Shown piece by piece: positions 1 to 8,500 of a DNA stretch of 64,000 nucleotides. Source of the stretch: Reyranella sp. CPCC 100927 (GTDB taxonomy: Bacteria; Pseudomonadota; Alphaproteobacteria; Reyranellales; Reyranellaceae). Within the stretch, counting starts at the first letter, position 1; every line of letters starts with the position of its first letter. The notes below the pieces were generated by a model. The model saw nothing but the letters and a program-made list of their open reading frames with translations. It did no database searches and was not told where the DNA came from. The position numbers and the translations under genes were made by a program. The stretch covers positions 1 through 64,000 of the forward strand of contig NZ_VOHA01000004.1 of NCBI RefSeq assembly GCF_007859315.1. The letters run 5' to 3'.

Positions 1-4
1 GAGA

Positions 5-45
5 AAACTGTTACCCATGTGGTGAGCACAAACTGTTACCCATGT
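5..45. repeat. Two 16-bp direct repeats, 25-bp period
   Basis: A 16-base unit beginning AAACTGTTACCC occurs at 5-20 and again at 30-45 without mismatch. Spaced short repeats of this type can mark the end of an insertion sequence or a regulator-binding region. The array may continue upstream of the window. No transposase is visible, so the element type is not assigned. Confidence 0.5.
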
Positions 46-67
46 TGCGGCTGAAGACCTTCGGCCA

Positions 68-90
68 CCTCCCCCACTGCGTGGGGGAGG
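68..90. repeat. GC-rich hairpin upstream of gatB
   Basis: CCTCCCCCA at 68-76 pairs perfectly with TGGGGGAGG at 82-90 across the loop CTGCG. There is no T-tract on either side. It resembles the palindromic intergenic repeats of alphaproteobacteria more than a classical terminator, though it may end transcription coming from the left. Confidence 0.5.
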
Positions 91-159
91 GATGCAATGG
101 ACATCTGCTCCAACAAGCCCTAAGTACCGCCATATCTTGCGCTTTCCACCGGGCGAATC

Positions 160-1611
160 ATGTCTTTGATCAAGGGCGAAACGGGCGACTGGGAAATCGT
201 GATGGGCCTGGAGGTCCATGCCCAGGTCGTGTCGCAGGCCAAGCTGTTTTCGGGCGCGCCGACGGCATTCGGCGCCGATCCCAACACCCAGGTGTCGCTG
301 GTCGACGCTGCCATGCCCGGCATGCTGCCGGTGATCAATGCGCATTGCGTGGCACAGGCAGTCCGTACCGGGCTGGGACTGAACGCCAAGATCAACCTGC
401 GCTCGGTGTTCGACCGCAAGAACTACTTCTTTCCCGACCTGCCGGCCGGCTATCAGATCTCGCAGTACAAGGACCCCATCGTGGGCGAGGGCGCCGTCGA
501 GATCGAGCTCAAGGACGGCACCACCAAGACCATCGGCATCGAGCGGCTGCACCTGGAGCAGGACGCCGGCAAGTCGCTGCACGACCAGCATCCGACGCAG
601 AGCTACATCGACCTCAACCGGTCGGGTGTGGCGCTGATGGAGATCGTGTCGCGGCCCGACCTGCGCTCGTCGGATGAGGCCGCGGCCTACCTTACCAAGC
701 TGCGCTCGATCCTGCGTTACCTCGGCACCTGCGACGGCAACATGGAGGAAGGCTCCATGCGCTGCGACGTCAATGTGTCGGTGCGCAAGGCGGGCACCGT
801 TGAATACGGCACGCGCTGCGAGATCAAGAACGTGAACTCGATCCGCTTCGTGCGCCAGGCGATCGAGTATGAAGCGCGCCGCCAGATTGAGGTCATTGAG
901 GGCGGCGGTACCATCCGACAGGAGACGCGCCGGTTCGATCCCGGCAAGGGAGAGACGCAGTCGATGCGCGCCAAGGAGGATGCGCACGACTATCGCTATT
1001 TCCCTGATCCGGACCTGCTGCCGCTGGTGTTGAAGGCAGAGGACGTCGCGCGCTGGAAAGCCGATCTGCCCGAGCTGCCCGATGCCAAGAGGGCGCGTTT
1101 CGTTAAGGACTATGGCCTCTCCGTCTACGATGCCGGCGTGCTGGTGGCCGAGCAGGAGACGGCGCTGTTCTTCGAGGGCGTGGCCAAAGGCCGCGACGCC
1201 AAGCAGGCGGCGAATTGGGTGACCGGCGATTTCTTCGCCATGCTCAACCGCCGCGGCGTGGCCATCGGCGAGAGCCCGATCAGCGCCCAGAATCTGGGCA
1301 AGATGCTCGACCTGATGGCCGACGGCACGATCTCGGGCCGCATCGCCAAGGATCTGTTCGTGGCGATGGAGGAGACCGGCAAGGATCCGGCGGTGCTGGT
1401 CGAGGAGCGCGGCCTGAAGCAGGTCACCGACACCGGCGCCATCGAGGCCGCGGTCAAGGCCGTGGTCGATGCCAACCCCGACAAGGTCGCCGCCTACAAG
1501 GCCAAGCCGTCGATGTTCGGCTGGTTCGTCGGCCAGGTGATGAAGTCCACCGGCGGCAAGGCCAACCCCAAGGCGGTCAACGACATCCTGAAGAAGGCGC
1601 TGGACGCGTAG
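160..1611 (+). CDS. gatB: Aspartyl/glutamyl-tRNA amidotransferase subunit B
   Basis: GatB is the kinase and amidotransferase subunit of GatCAB, which converts Glu-tRNA(Gln) and Asp-tRNA(Asn) to Gln-tRNA(Gln) and Asn-tRNA(Asn) in the cytoplasm. The 483-residue product has the usual length. It opens with the family signature [12 protein letters not shown] near residue 11, followed by [17 protein letters not shown] and [10 protein letters not shown]. The Yqey-like tRNA-binding tail ends the protein ([17 protein letters not shown]). In many alphaproteobacteria gatC and gatA lie just upstream, which here would be outside the window. The start [11 protein letters not shown] fits the family N-terminus. 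Assignment is secure. Confidence 0.97.
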   Translation: MSLIKGETGDWEIVMGLEVHAQVVSQAKLFSGAPTAFGADPNTQVSLVDAAMPGMLPVINAHCVAQAVRTGLGLNAKINLRSVFDRKNYFFPDLPAGYQISQYKDPIVGEGAVEIELKDGTTKTIGIERLHLEQDAGKSLHDQHPTQSYIDLNRSGVALMEIVSRPDLRSSDEAAAYLTKLRSILRYLGTCDGNMEEGSMRCDVNVSVRKAGTVEYGTRCEIKNVNSIRFVRQAIEYEARRQIEVIEGGGTIRQETRRFDPGKGETQSMRAKEDAHDYRYFPDPDLLPLVLKAEDVARWKADLPELPDAKRARFVKDYGLSVYDAGVLVAEQETALFFEGVAKGRDAKQAANWVTGDFFAMLNRRGVAIGESPISAQNLGKMLDLMADGTISGRIAKDLFVAMEETGKDPAVLVEERGLKQVTDTGAIEAAVKAVVDANPDKVAAYKAKPSMFGWFVGQVMKSTGGKANPKAVNDILKKALDA

Positions 1612-1618
1612 CGATTGC

Positions 1619-1638
1619 CTCTCCCGCCCGCGGGAGAG
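1619..1638. terminator. Hairpin between convergent genes
   Basis: CTCTCCCG at 1619-1626 pairs with CGGGAGAG at 1631-1638 over a four-base loop. It sits in the 34-bp gap between the gatB stop and the stop of the convergent gene at 1646, where a bidirectional terminator is expected. It has no run of T, so intrinsic termination is inferred only. Confidence 0.4.
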
Positions 1639-1645
1639 CTGACGT

Positions 1646-2848
1646 CTACGGATCGGCGTAGCGGACCAGGCGCAGCCCTTCGCCGTCCTTTCCGGTGCGG
1701 ACGAGGGCGGCGATGTGGCCGTCCGGCGTACGCATGATTTCCGTGACGTCGGCAGCCGCACTGCGCCAGCGAATCGCGCCCGTGGCATCGGCGCGCACCA
1801 CGGTGCGTTGCCCATCGGATGCCGCGTCGTCCTCGACGATGGCGGCGAGGCCATCGCCATCGGCGATCAGTCGCAGCGTCTGCGCGAACGGCCACGGCGA
1901 ACGGCGCCGGATGTGGCCCCGATCGTCGACAAAAACCAGCTCTTGCGCCGCGGCGCGGCCGTCGCCAGCGTTGGCGATCAGCACGCTGCCGTTGCGCAGT
2001 ACCGCCGCCTCGTAACCGACGGGCATCGGCAGCCGGGTGCGGGACAACGCCGTGCCGTCCGCGGCGTTGCGGCGGATGACCCAGTCGAGGCCGCCGCTGC
2101 GGGGCATCTCGGTGACCAGGCTCAACCAGCTGCCGTCGACGCGCCGCGCTGCCGCGGCGACACGCTCGGGGAAGCCGTTGCCCGGGCCTGCCTGCCACAG
2201 ACGTACACCGTCGAGATTGAACTTGCCCATCCACCAGGCATACGGGCCACTGCCGAAGCCGCCGCCGAGCAGCACCGCATTATCCGGCGTCGGGGCATAA
2301 ACGTAGAGCTCGTAGTAGGCGCGCGCATCGGTGCGGCCTTGCGCCACGTTCGGCGGTCCGATGGCGCTTGTTTTCTTCACGCCGCCGTCGGCGGCCAGGT
2401 GCAGCAGTGTCGCAAAGCGGCTGCGGCCGCCGCGTGCCGGGATGTCCGGATCGTTGGCGCTCCAGAACACGGCGTGATCGCCGGAGCTCGCGGTCACGAT
2501 GCCCAGCGACGCGATGGCAAAACCGTTGAAGGTGATCTTCTCCGTGGCCGGCAAGGTCTGCCGGCGTTTCAGCTCCCCGTCGGATGCCACCGCGACGAGA
2601 TCGATGCGTGCTGCGGTTGCCGGCTCCAAGGATTGCGCTGCCGGCTGGAACTGATGCACCAGGATGTGGTGTGTACCGTCGCGCCCGACGGCAAGGCGGG
2701 CACCCGGTCCTTCGTGATTGATGCGGAAGCGCTCGGCTGCCGGCACGGGTACGTCCAGCATCACGCGGGGCGCCGGTTGAGCGAGTGCGGCGCCGGCCAT
2801 CGCGGCTGACATCAGCGGGGCGATCAGGCGGATCATGCGCGCGTCCAT
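1646..2848 (-). CDS. Secreted protein of unknown function (paralogue 1)
   Basis: A 400-residue protein with an N-terminal signal peptide (MIRLIAPLMSAAMAGAALAQ) that predicts export. The body has repeated short beta-rich segments of the type 'L..DG..RW', and a central block GGGFGSGPYAWWMGKFNLDG followed by LWQAGPGNGFPERVAA. This pattern suggests a beta-propeller-like fold, an inference only. No catalytic motif is recognised. The upstream gene on the same strand (2873-4054) is a clear paralogue and shares these blocks. GAGG seven bases ahead of the first ATG supports the start; a second ATG lies at 2836. The function is unknown. Confidence 0.8.
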   Translation of the reverse strand: MDARMIRLIAPLMSAAMAGAALAQPAPRVMLDVPVPAAERFRINHEGPGARLAVGRDGTHHILVHQFQPAAQSLEPATAARIDLVAVASDGELKRRQTLPATEKITFNGFAIASLGIVTASSGDHAVFWSANDPDIPARGGRSRFATLLHLAADGGVKKTSAIGPPNVAQGRTDARAYYELYVYAPTPDNAVLLGGGFGSGPYAWWMGKFNLDGVRLWQAGPGNGFPERVAAAARRVDGSWLSLVTEMPRSGGLDWVIRRNAADGTALSRTRLPMPVGYEAAVLRNGSVLIANAGDGRAAAQELVFVDDRGHIRRRSPWPFAQTLRLIADGDGLAAIVEDDAASDGQRTVVRADATGAIRWRSAAADVTEIMRTPDGHIAALVRTGKDGEGLRLVRYADP

Positions 2849-2872
2849 GCGGAAGCCTCGGGCTGCGATCGT

Positions 2873-4054
2873 CTATGGATCGGCGTAGCGCACCAAGTGT
2901 AGCACGGCGTCGCTCTTGCCGACGCGGACCAGGGCGGCGATAGCGCCATCCGGCGCGATGACGATCTCGTCGACGGCAACCGCGGCGCTGCGCCAGCGGA
3001 CCGCACCCTTGGCGTCGGCGCGTACGATGAACCGCTCCGTCTTGGAGTCCACCTTCGTCTCGACGATCGCGGCGATGCCATCGCCGTCGGCGATCATCGA
3101 CACCGTTTGCGCGAAAGGCCAAGGCGCGCGGCGCTCGGCGCGGCCGTTGTCGTCGACGAAGACCAGCTCGCCCTCTCGTTTACCCTCGTCGGCGTCGAGC
3201 GCAATGACCGCACCATTGCGCAGGACCGTAGCAGCGGCATGGATCGGCACCGCCGCCCGCCTGCGGTCGGTCAGCTTGCCGTCGGCGGTGTAGCGCCGCA
3301 GGAACCACTCGAGCTCGCCGCTCCCCTTGCGCATCTCGGTGACCAGGCTGAGCCAAGCGCCGCCCTTGCGCGGCGCAATCGCGGCGACGCGCTCGGGAAT
3401 GCCGTTGCCGGGACCAGCCTGCCACAAGCGCTTGCCGTCGAGGTTGAACTTGCCCATCCACCAGGCCTGGGGGCCGGGGCCAAAACCGCCACCCAGCAGC
3501 ACGCCATTGTCAGGGGTCGGCACATAGACGCCGGCACTGTAGAACGACTCGAGGTCGTCGCCCTTGGCCGACTTGGCATTCGGCGGGCCCAGGCGCGTCG
3601 TCTTCTTCAGGCCGAGATCGGGGCCGAACCGGAACAGTGTCGCGCTGGCTCGGGCGGCCGCGGCTCCTTTGAAACCGCTGGCAAAGATGACGAGCTCGCC
3701 CGAGCGCGTCACCACGACGCCCAGCGAGTCGAGATCGAAACCGACGAAGCCCATGCTGTGCTCGATCGGCACGGGCCGGCGCTGTTTCACCGCGCCGTCA
3801 GGGGCCAGCGCCAACAAGTCGACCTTGCCTTCGCTCGTCGGCGGCGATGCATTGGGTATCGGTTTGAAGCTGTGCTGCAACACGTAGTGGACGCCGTCGC
3901 GGGCGATCGCCAGACGCCCCGGTGCCCCGTAAGGGTTCAGGACAAAGCCATCGTTGGCGGGGACGGCAACGTCGAGGGTGGTGCGCGGCGTCGGCTGTGC
4001 TGAGGCAGCAGCGCATACCGCAAGCGCCGCAAGCGCAATGCCGATCCGGATCAT
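2873..4054 (-). CDS. Secreted protein of unknown function (paralogue 2)
   Basis: A 393-residue tandem paralogue of the gene at 1646-2848, separated from it by 24 bp and probably co-transcribed. It has a signal peptide (MIRIGIALAALAVCAAASAQ) and the same central block GGGFGPGPQAWWMGKFNLDG, LWQAGPGNGIPERVAA and WLSLVTEM. Both proteins start their mature part with 'R..LDV.VPA' and end in 'L.LVRYADP', so the duplication covers the full length. The repeated beta-strand and turn pattern suggests a propeller, but no ligand or activity can be assigned. It is transcribed divergently from the MBL-fold gene at 4103. Confidence 0.8.
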   Translation of the reverse strand: MIRIGIALAALAVCAAASAQPTPRTTLDVAVPANDGFVLNPYGAPGRLAIARDGVHYVLQHSFKPIPNASPPTSEGKVDLLALAPDGAVKQRRPVPIEHSMGFVGFDLDSLGVVVTRSGELVIFASGFKGAAAARASATLFRFGPDLGLKKTTRLGPPNAKSAKGDDLESFYSAGVYVPTPDNGVLLGGGFGPGPQAWWMGKFNLDGKRLWQAGPGNGIPERVAAIAPRKGGAWLSLVTEMRKGSGELEWFLRRYTADGKLTDRRRAAVPIHAAATVLRNGAVIALDADEGKREGELVFVDDNGRAERRAPWPFAQTVSMIADGDGIAAIVETKVDSKTERFIVRADAKGAVRWRSAAVAVDEIVIAPDGAIAALVRVGKSDAVLHLVRYADP

Positions 4055-4102
4055 GGCGCGAGCTTATGTGCTATGGACGACGGAGGGAAGGAAACGAGAG
4101 CC

Positions 4103-4870
4103 ATGACGGTCAAACTCTATGCTATGACCTGCGGGCGCATCACGGGGCGCCTGAAGGACATGATCGAGGGCGAGGACGGCACCGTGCTGCTGCCCATCCC
4201 GTCGTACCTGATCGAACATCCCAAGGGTACGGTGCTGTTCGATACCGGCATGCACCCGCAACTGCAATCCGATGCCGCCGGCCGGCTGGGCGAGCGGGTG
4301 GCCCGCATCTTCGGCTTCGACGCCTTCAGGCCCGGCGACGAGGTCAGCGCCCGGCTGGAAGCGATCGACCGTGATCCCGCCAAGGTGCATTACATCGTCA
4401 ATTCGCACCTGCATTTCGACCACTGTGGCGGCAACCAGCTGATCCCCAACGCCACCGTGGTGGTGCAGCGCCGCGAATGGGCGGCAGCATCGATACCCGA
4501 GGTTGCCGCCAAGGTCGGCTTTTTCAAGCAGGACATCGATCACGGCCACCCGTTGATCCTGGCCGATGGCGAGCACGACCTGTTCGGCGATGGCCGCGTC
4601 GTCTGTATCCCGACGCACGGTCACACCCCCGGCCACCAGTCGCTGCGCGTGCGGCTGGACTCGGGTGACGTCGTGCTGGCAGGGGACGCCTGCTACTTCT
4701 GCCGCTCGCTGCGGGAGCGCCGGTTGCCGCGCTTCGTCTACGATCGCGAGGCCATGCTGGCCTCGCTCGACCGGCTGGCGGCGCTGGAGCAGGGCGGCGC
4801 TCGCATCTTCTTCGGCCACGACGCCGATTTCTGGCGGACGGTGCCCCAGGCACCTGAAGCGATTTTCTAG
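4103..4870 (+). CDS. MBL-fold hydrolase, N-acyl homoserine lactonase-like
   Basis: A cytoplasmic 255-residue metallo-beta-lactamase-fold enzyme. The metal-binding motif HLHFDH (HxHxDH) is followed by GGNQLIPNA. Further ligand regions are THGHTPGHQSLRV, VVLAGDACYF and the C-terminal FFGHDADFW. The order and spacing resemble AiiA-type lactonases that open homoserine lactone rings, but many members of this branch have other lactone or ester substrates. An in-frame ATG at 4073 exists. The ATG at 4103 is preferred because a purine-rich GGAGGGAAGGA lies just ahead of it. A second enzyme of this family is at 11164. Confidence 0.85.
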   Translation: MTVKLYAMTCGRITGRLKDMIEGEDGTVLLPIPSYLIEHPKGTVLFDTGMHPQLQSDAAGRLGERVARIFGFDAFRPGDEVSARLEAIDRDPAKVHYIVNSHLHFDHCGGNQLIPNATVVVQRREWAAASIPEVAAKVGFFKQDIDHGHPLILADGEHDLFGDGRVVCIPTHGHTPGHQSLRVRLDSGDVVLAGDACYFCRSLRERRLPRFVYDREAMLASLDRLAALEQGGARIFFGHDADFWRTVPQAPEAIF

Positions 4871-4962
4871 AGGGAACGCCCGCGCCGGTCTATCGTTGGG
4901 TCTTGGTTGCGGCCGCCCATCGCGTCCGCACGACTATGATATCTCCTATCCGTCAGGTCGTG

Positions 4963-5394
4963 ATGAGGAACATCGCTTCAATCGCCGCCATGCTGACCCT
5001 GCTGGGCGCATGTACGGAACAAGGCCTCCGCACCGCCACCGTCAACGACGTGGCCGCCGGCCCGTTGCAGAACACCGCGGTGATTGGACCCGGACCGCGG
5101 AACGCCGGCACGCTGGTGATCAAAGCCGTCGGCGGTCAGTTGGCGCCATGCGCCCAGGCATCAGCGGGCCAGCCGTGCCAGCGGGTGCGCGTGGCACCTG
5201 GCACGACAATTCTGCGACTGGACTTCTTCCCGGCCGATCGCCGGCGTTTCGCGCCGGCCACCGATATCGACCTGCCCGTCACCGTCCAGGCCGGGCACAC
5301 CTATCATCTTGTCGCCACCATCCAGCGTGGTCCGGCATCAGGCCAGGGTGGCTCTCGCGTGGTCGTGGAGGCGATCGACGTGGGACGTCGCTAG
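4963..5394 (+). CDS. Small lipoprotein, unknown function
   Basis: The 143-residue product starts MRNIASIAAMLTLLGAC, a short lipoprotein signal with lipobox LGAC, so it should be lipidated and membrane-anchored. The mature part is about 125 residues, contains one Cys pair (APCAQASAGQPCQRV) and shows alternating beta-strand character. In-frame starts upstream (4903, 4936) would put extra residues before the signal, so 4963 is preferred. The stop codon TAG lies inside the CTAG end of the palindromic element that begins at 5391. No family is recognised. Confidence 0.7.
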   Translation: MRNIASIAAMLTLLGACTEQGLRTATVNDVAAGPLQNTAVIGPGPRNAGTLVIKAVGGQLAPCAQASAGQPCQRVRVAPGTTILRLDFFPADRRRFAPATDIDLPVTVQAGHTYHLVATIQRGPASGQGGSRVVVEAIDVGRR

Positions 5395-5548
5395 TACTCG
5401 GAATCACGCGTCCCTGATCCAGCCGCCATCCCGAGCGCAGCGCGAGGGATCTTCTGAGAGTGACGCACGAATGCGCCTGCATCGAAAGATCCCTCGCTGT
5501 GCTCGGGATGACAATCCTGAGTCACACTCCGCCGATAGTCGGTACTAG
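5391..5548. repeat. Palindromic MITE-like element, long copy (158 bp)
   Basis: The element begins CTAGTACTCGGAATCACG and ends CGATAGTCGGTACTAG, giving inverted ends CTAGTAC/GTACTAG. Inside it is a strong hairpin: the arm CATCCCGAGCGCAGCG... (5427-5453) pairs with ...CGCTGTGCTCGGGATG (5486-5510). A shorter copy at 28131-28202 is 72 bp. It matches this one outside an 86-bp internal block (5436-5521), so the lengths differ exactly by that deletion. In both copies the leading CTAG contains the TAG stop of the upstream gene. Confidence 0.8.
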
Positions 5549-5643
5549 GGGGCGTCGCCAGGTCGGCCGGGTGATCATGAATCTGGAACTGGCGGCGTTG
5601 TCGCGTCGGCCGCAGAGTAGGGCGTCGAAATCGGGAGACCAGC

Positions 5644-7206
5644 ATGGACGCCCCTCCGGATTGGGTGAACCGTCGCGCGTTTTTGGCCGGCGCCGCGGCC
5701 ACGGTCGCGTGGACAGGAGGGATATCGCGCGCGTTCGCGCAGGCGCCGCCGGTCGATGCCGCATACCGCAGTGCGCGCGATCTGGTGGCGGACCTTGCGG
5801 CGCGCAAGGTATCGGCGGTCGACCTGCTGGACCAGGCGATTGCGCGCATCGAGGCACTGGACAAGCGCATCAACGCGGTGGTGGTGCGGGACTTCGAGCG
5901 GGCGCGGCAGGCAGCGCAGGCCGCCGACCAGGCACTGGCGCGCGGCGAGCGCCGTCCGCTTCTGGGCCTGCCGATGACGGTCAAGGAGGCCTACAACGTG
6001 GCCGGCCTGCCCACGACCTGGGGCATCCCGACCTTCAAGGACTGGCGGCCGCCCGAGGATGCGCTCGTGGTGCAGCGCCTGAAGGCGGCCGGCGCCGTGA
6101 TCATGGGCAAGACCAACGTGCCGGTGGCACTGGCCGACTGGCAGAGCACCAACCCGATCTACGGCACGACCAACAATCCCTACGATGTCAGCCGTACGCC
6201 CGGCGGCTCCTCAGGCGGTTCGGCGGCGGCGCTGGCGGCGGGTTACGTGGCGCTGGAGGCCGGTTCCGACATCGGCGGATCGCTGCGCGCGCCGGCGCAT
6301 TATTGCGGCGTGTTCGCGCACAAGCCCACCTACGGCATCGTGCCGCAACGCGGCCATACCTTTCCTGGTGCGCCGGCGATTCCGACGGCGGGCGACGGGC
6401 TCTCGGTGTGTGGCCCGATGGCGCGCACGGCGGCCGACGTGACGCTGGGTCTTCAGGTCATGGCGGGGCCCGACGAGCTGCGCGACGGGGTGGGGTGGAA
6501 ACTGGCACTGCCGCCGCCGCGCCATGAGGCGCTGCGCGACTTCAAGGTGCTGGTCATCGACACCCATCCGCTGTGTCCCACGTCGACGGCGGTCCGCGAC
6601 TCGATCGCGGGCCTGGCCGATCGGCTGGGCAAGGACGGCGTCAGCGTGGCGCGCGAGAGCACACTGTTGCCGGACCTGGCTGCGGCGACGCGGACATACA
6701 TGCATCTGCTGGCCCCGATCCTGAGCCAGGGCCAGCCGCCGGCGTTCTACGAACGGATGCGCACGCTGGCTGCCCAGATGGGCCCCGATGACCAGAGCCT
6801 CGATGCGATCTACGTGCGCGGCGCCAATGCCGCGTGGCGCGATGTTGCTACCGCGGGCCGGCAGCGTGCCGTCCAGCAACGGCAATGGGCGGCCCTGTTC
6901 AAGCAGGTCGACGTGGTGCTGTGCCCGGTCATGCCGACAGTGGCCTACCCGCACGACCACAACCAGGGCGCCGCGCGCCGGCTCGATGTCGACGGCCAGA
7001 GCCAATCCTACACCAACAACATCGTGTGGGCCGGTCTGGCACTGGCCGGTGGCCTGCCTGCCAGCGTCGCGCCGATCGACCGTACCCCGGCCGGCCTGCC
7101 GATCGGCGTGCAGATCCTCGGGCCGTTCCTGGAGGATCACACGACGCTGCGCTTCGCGCAGCTGCTGGAACAGACCTTTGGTGGGTTCGTACCGCCGAAG
7201 CTGTAG
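5644..7206 (+). CDS. Tat-exported amidase (amidase-signature family)
   Basis: A 520-residue amidase-signature enzyme that hydrolyses amide bonds. The N-terminus NRRAFLAGAAATVAW...AFA is a twin-arginine export signal, so the enzyme acts in the periplasm. The Ser-cisSer-Lys triad regions are visible: Lys in LPMTVKEAYNVAG, the signature GGSSGGSAAALAAG, and the nucleophile region AGSDIGGSLRAPAHYCG. Length fits the family. The substrate cannot be inferred; it differs from the cytoplasmic amidase at 46068, which sits beside an amide-type transporter. The gene follows the palindromic element at 5391-5548 by 95 bp. Confidence 0.92.
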   Translation: MDAPPDWVNRRAFLAGAAATVAWTGGISRAFAQAPPVDAAYRSARDLVADLAARKVSAVDLLDQAIARIEALDKRINAVVVRDFERARQAAQAADQALARGERRPLLGLPMTVKEAYNVAGLPTTWGIPTFKDWRPPEDALVVQRLKAAGAVIMGKTNVPVALADWQSTNPIYGTTNNPYDVSRTPGGSSGGSAAALAAGYVALEAGSDIGGSLRAPAHYCGVFAHKPTYGIVPQRGHTFPGAPAIPTAGDGLSVCGPMARTAADVTLGLQVMAGPDELRDGVGWKLALPPPRHEALRDFKVLVIDTHPLCPTSTAVRDSIAGLADRLGKDGVSVARESTLLPDLAAATRTYMHLLAPILSQGQPPAFYERMRTLAAQMGPDDQSLDAIYVRGANAAWRDVATAGRQRAVQQRQWAALFKQVDVVLCPVMPTVAYPHDHNQGAARRLDVDGQSQSYTNNIVWAGLALAGGLPASVAPIDRTPAGLPIGVQILGPFLEDHTTLRFAQLLEQTFGGFVPPKL

Positions 7207-7235
7207 CGCTTCATACGCGCTTCATGGGATGGGCT

Positions 7236-8327
7236 CTACGCCATTGCCAGCATCTGCTGCCAGCTCGCCTCGACGTCGGTGCGGGCGAGATCGCGGGTGA
7301 TGAAGACCAGGCGCGAGCGTCGGTCGTCGTCGGGCCAGCGTGCCAGCAATGTCGGCGGATGGAACACGTGGTGCACGCCGTGCAGCACCAACGGCTGATC
7401 CTCGCCGATCACGTTCAGCACGCCCTTCACGCGCAGCAGCCGATCGGCCCAGTTGGCGCGCACTGCGGAGAGCCAGCGGTGGAAGACGTCCCAGTCCAGC
7501 GGCTGGTCCCAGGTCAGGCAGAAACTCGTGATGCTGGCGTCGTGCCGATTGAGATCGGCGGGCGCATGCCCATGGTGGTGGTGGACGTGGTCATGATCAT
7601 GATCATGATCGTGGCCATGCTGTTCGTGCGCCGTGACGTTTTCAGCCGCCAGCCAGTCGCGGACCTTGTCGGTCTTGCCGGCCGGATCGAACGGGCCGGC
7701 GTCGAACAGCAAGGCGGGATCGACGACGCCTTGTTGGATCTCGAAGCGTGGCGCGCCCGGATTGAGCGTCGCCAGTCGCGGATCGAGAGCCGCGCGCTGC
7801 TCGGCAGAGGCGATATCGCCCTTGGTGAGCAGCACGCGGTCGGCGACCGCGGCCTGCTTCACGGCCTCGGGTTGCGCATCGAGCTGGGCTGCGCCGTGAA
7901 CGAGGTCGACGGTCGCCACCACCGCATCGAGGCGATAGTCGTGCGCCGTCATGGGATTGTTGAGCAGCAGAGCGATGATCGGTGTCGGATCGGCCAGGCC
8001 CGTGGTCTCGATCAGCACGCGGTCGAACGGCGGCAGCGCCTCGGCCTGGCGCTGGCGCGCGATGTCGCGCAGCGTGCGCTCGAGATCGCCCTTGATGGTG
8101 CAGCAGACACAGCCCGACTTCATCAGCACCATGTCGCCGTCGACCGACTGCACGAAGAGATGATCAAGCCCGATCTCGCCGAATTCGTTGACCAGCACCA
8201 GGCTCCTGGCCATGCGCGGGTCGCGCAGGATGTGGTTGAGCAGTGTGGTCTTGCCGCTGCCGAGGAAGCCCGTGATCAACGCCACCGGCATGCGGCCGGC
8301 GGACTTGTCGGGATCGAACAGGCTCAT
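7236..8327 (-). CDS. CobW/COG0523-family metal GTPase with His-rich linker
   Basis: A 363-residue G3E-family GTPase. The Walker A is GFLGSGKTT (residues 19-27), and the metal-binding CxCC motif is GCVCC within LMKSGCVCCTIKGD. A linker at about residues 234-255 is packed with alternating His and Asp (HGHDHDHDHDH then HHHHGH), followed by a CobW C-terminal domain (TSFCLTWDQPLDWDVFHRWL). COG0523 proteins deliver or insert metals, often zinc or cobalt. The His-rich linker points to zinc or nickel binding, but the client protein is unknown. It is divergent from the cyclase gene at 8501. Confidence 0.9.
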   Translation of the reverse strand: MSLFDPDKSAGRMPVALITGFLGSGKTTLLNHILRDPRMARSLVLVNEFGEIGLDHLFVQSVDGDMVLMKSGCVCCTIKGDLERTLRDIARQRQAEALPPFDRVLIETTGLADPTPIIALLLNNPMTAHDYRLDAVVATVDLVHGAAQLDAQPEAVKQAAVADRVLLTKGDIASAEQRAALDPRLATLNPGAPRFEIQQGVVDPALLFDAGPFDPAGKTDKVRDWLAAENVTAHEQHGHDHDHDHDHVHHHHGHAPADLNRHDASITSFCLTWDQPLDWDVFHRWLSAVRANWADRLLRVKGVLNVIGEDQPLVLHGVHHVFHPPTLLARWPDDDRRSRLVFITRDLARTDVEASWQQMLAMA

Positions 8328-8368
8328 CGATGTACCCCTCCCGCGTCGCCCATTACTTAAGCGACCAC

Positions 8369-8433
8369 AGTATTGCGACGTGTTCGTTCAATGTTGCGCA
8401 ACTTGCTTCTGTTGACCCGTGCGAACTTCGCAC
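8369..8433 (+). promoter_or_regulatory. Conserved upstream block of cyclase 1, TTGCGCAA palindrome
   Basis: The block AGTATT...GTTGCGCAA.TTG...GTTGAC (8369-8416) recurs ahead of the second cyclase gene at 9663-9711. The perfect palindrome TTGCGCAA is at 8394-8401, and GTTGAC, a possible -35 element, starts nine bases after it in both copies. A further perfect inverted repeat, GTGCGAA-C-TTCGCAC, lies at 8419-8433 only in this copy. The conservation suggests a shared promoter and operator; the regulator is unknown. Confidence 0.5.
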
Positions 8434-8500
8434 GAAGACTGGGTGCCGGTCGACAGCATGTCAATACACAGGCCCACGACCGGCCGGGAGGAAAGCCATC

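Noticed and set aside
7561-7630. Short tandem CATGAT-type repeat
   Set aside because: It is the coding sequence of the His/Asp-rich linker of the CobW-type protein, not an independent DNA repeat.
4073-8327. Homoserine-lactone synthase or LuxR-type regulator near the lactonase-like genes
   Set aside because: None is present in the window, so a quorum-sensing role for the MBL-fold enzymes has no support from context.
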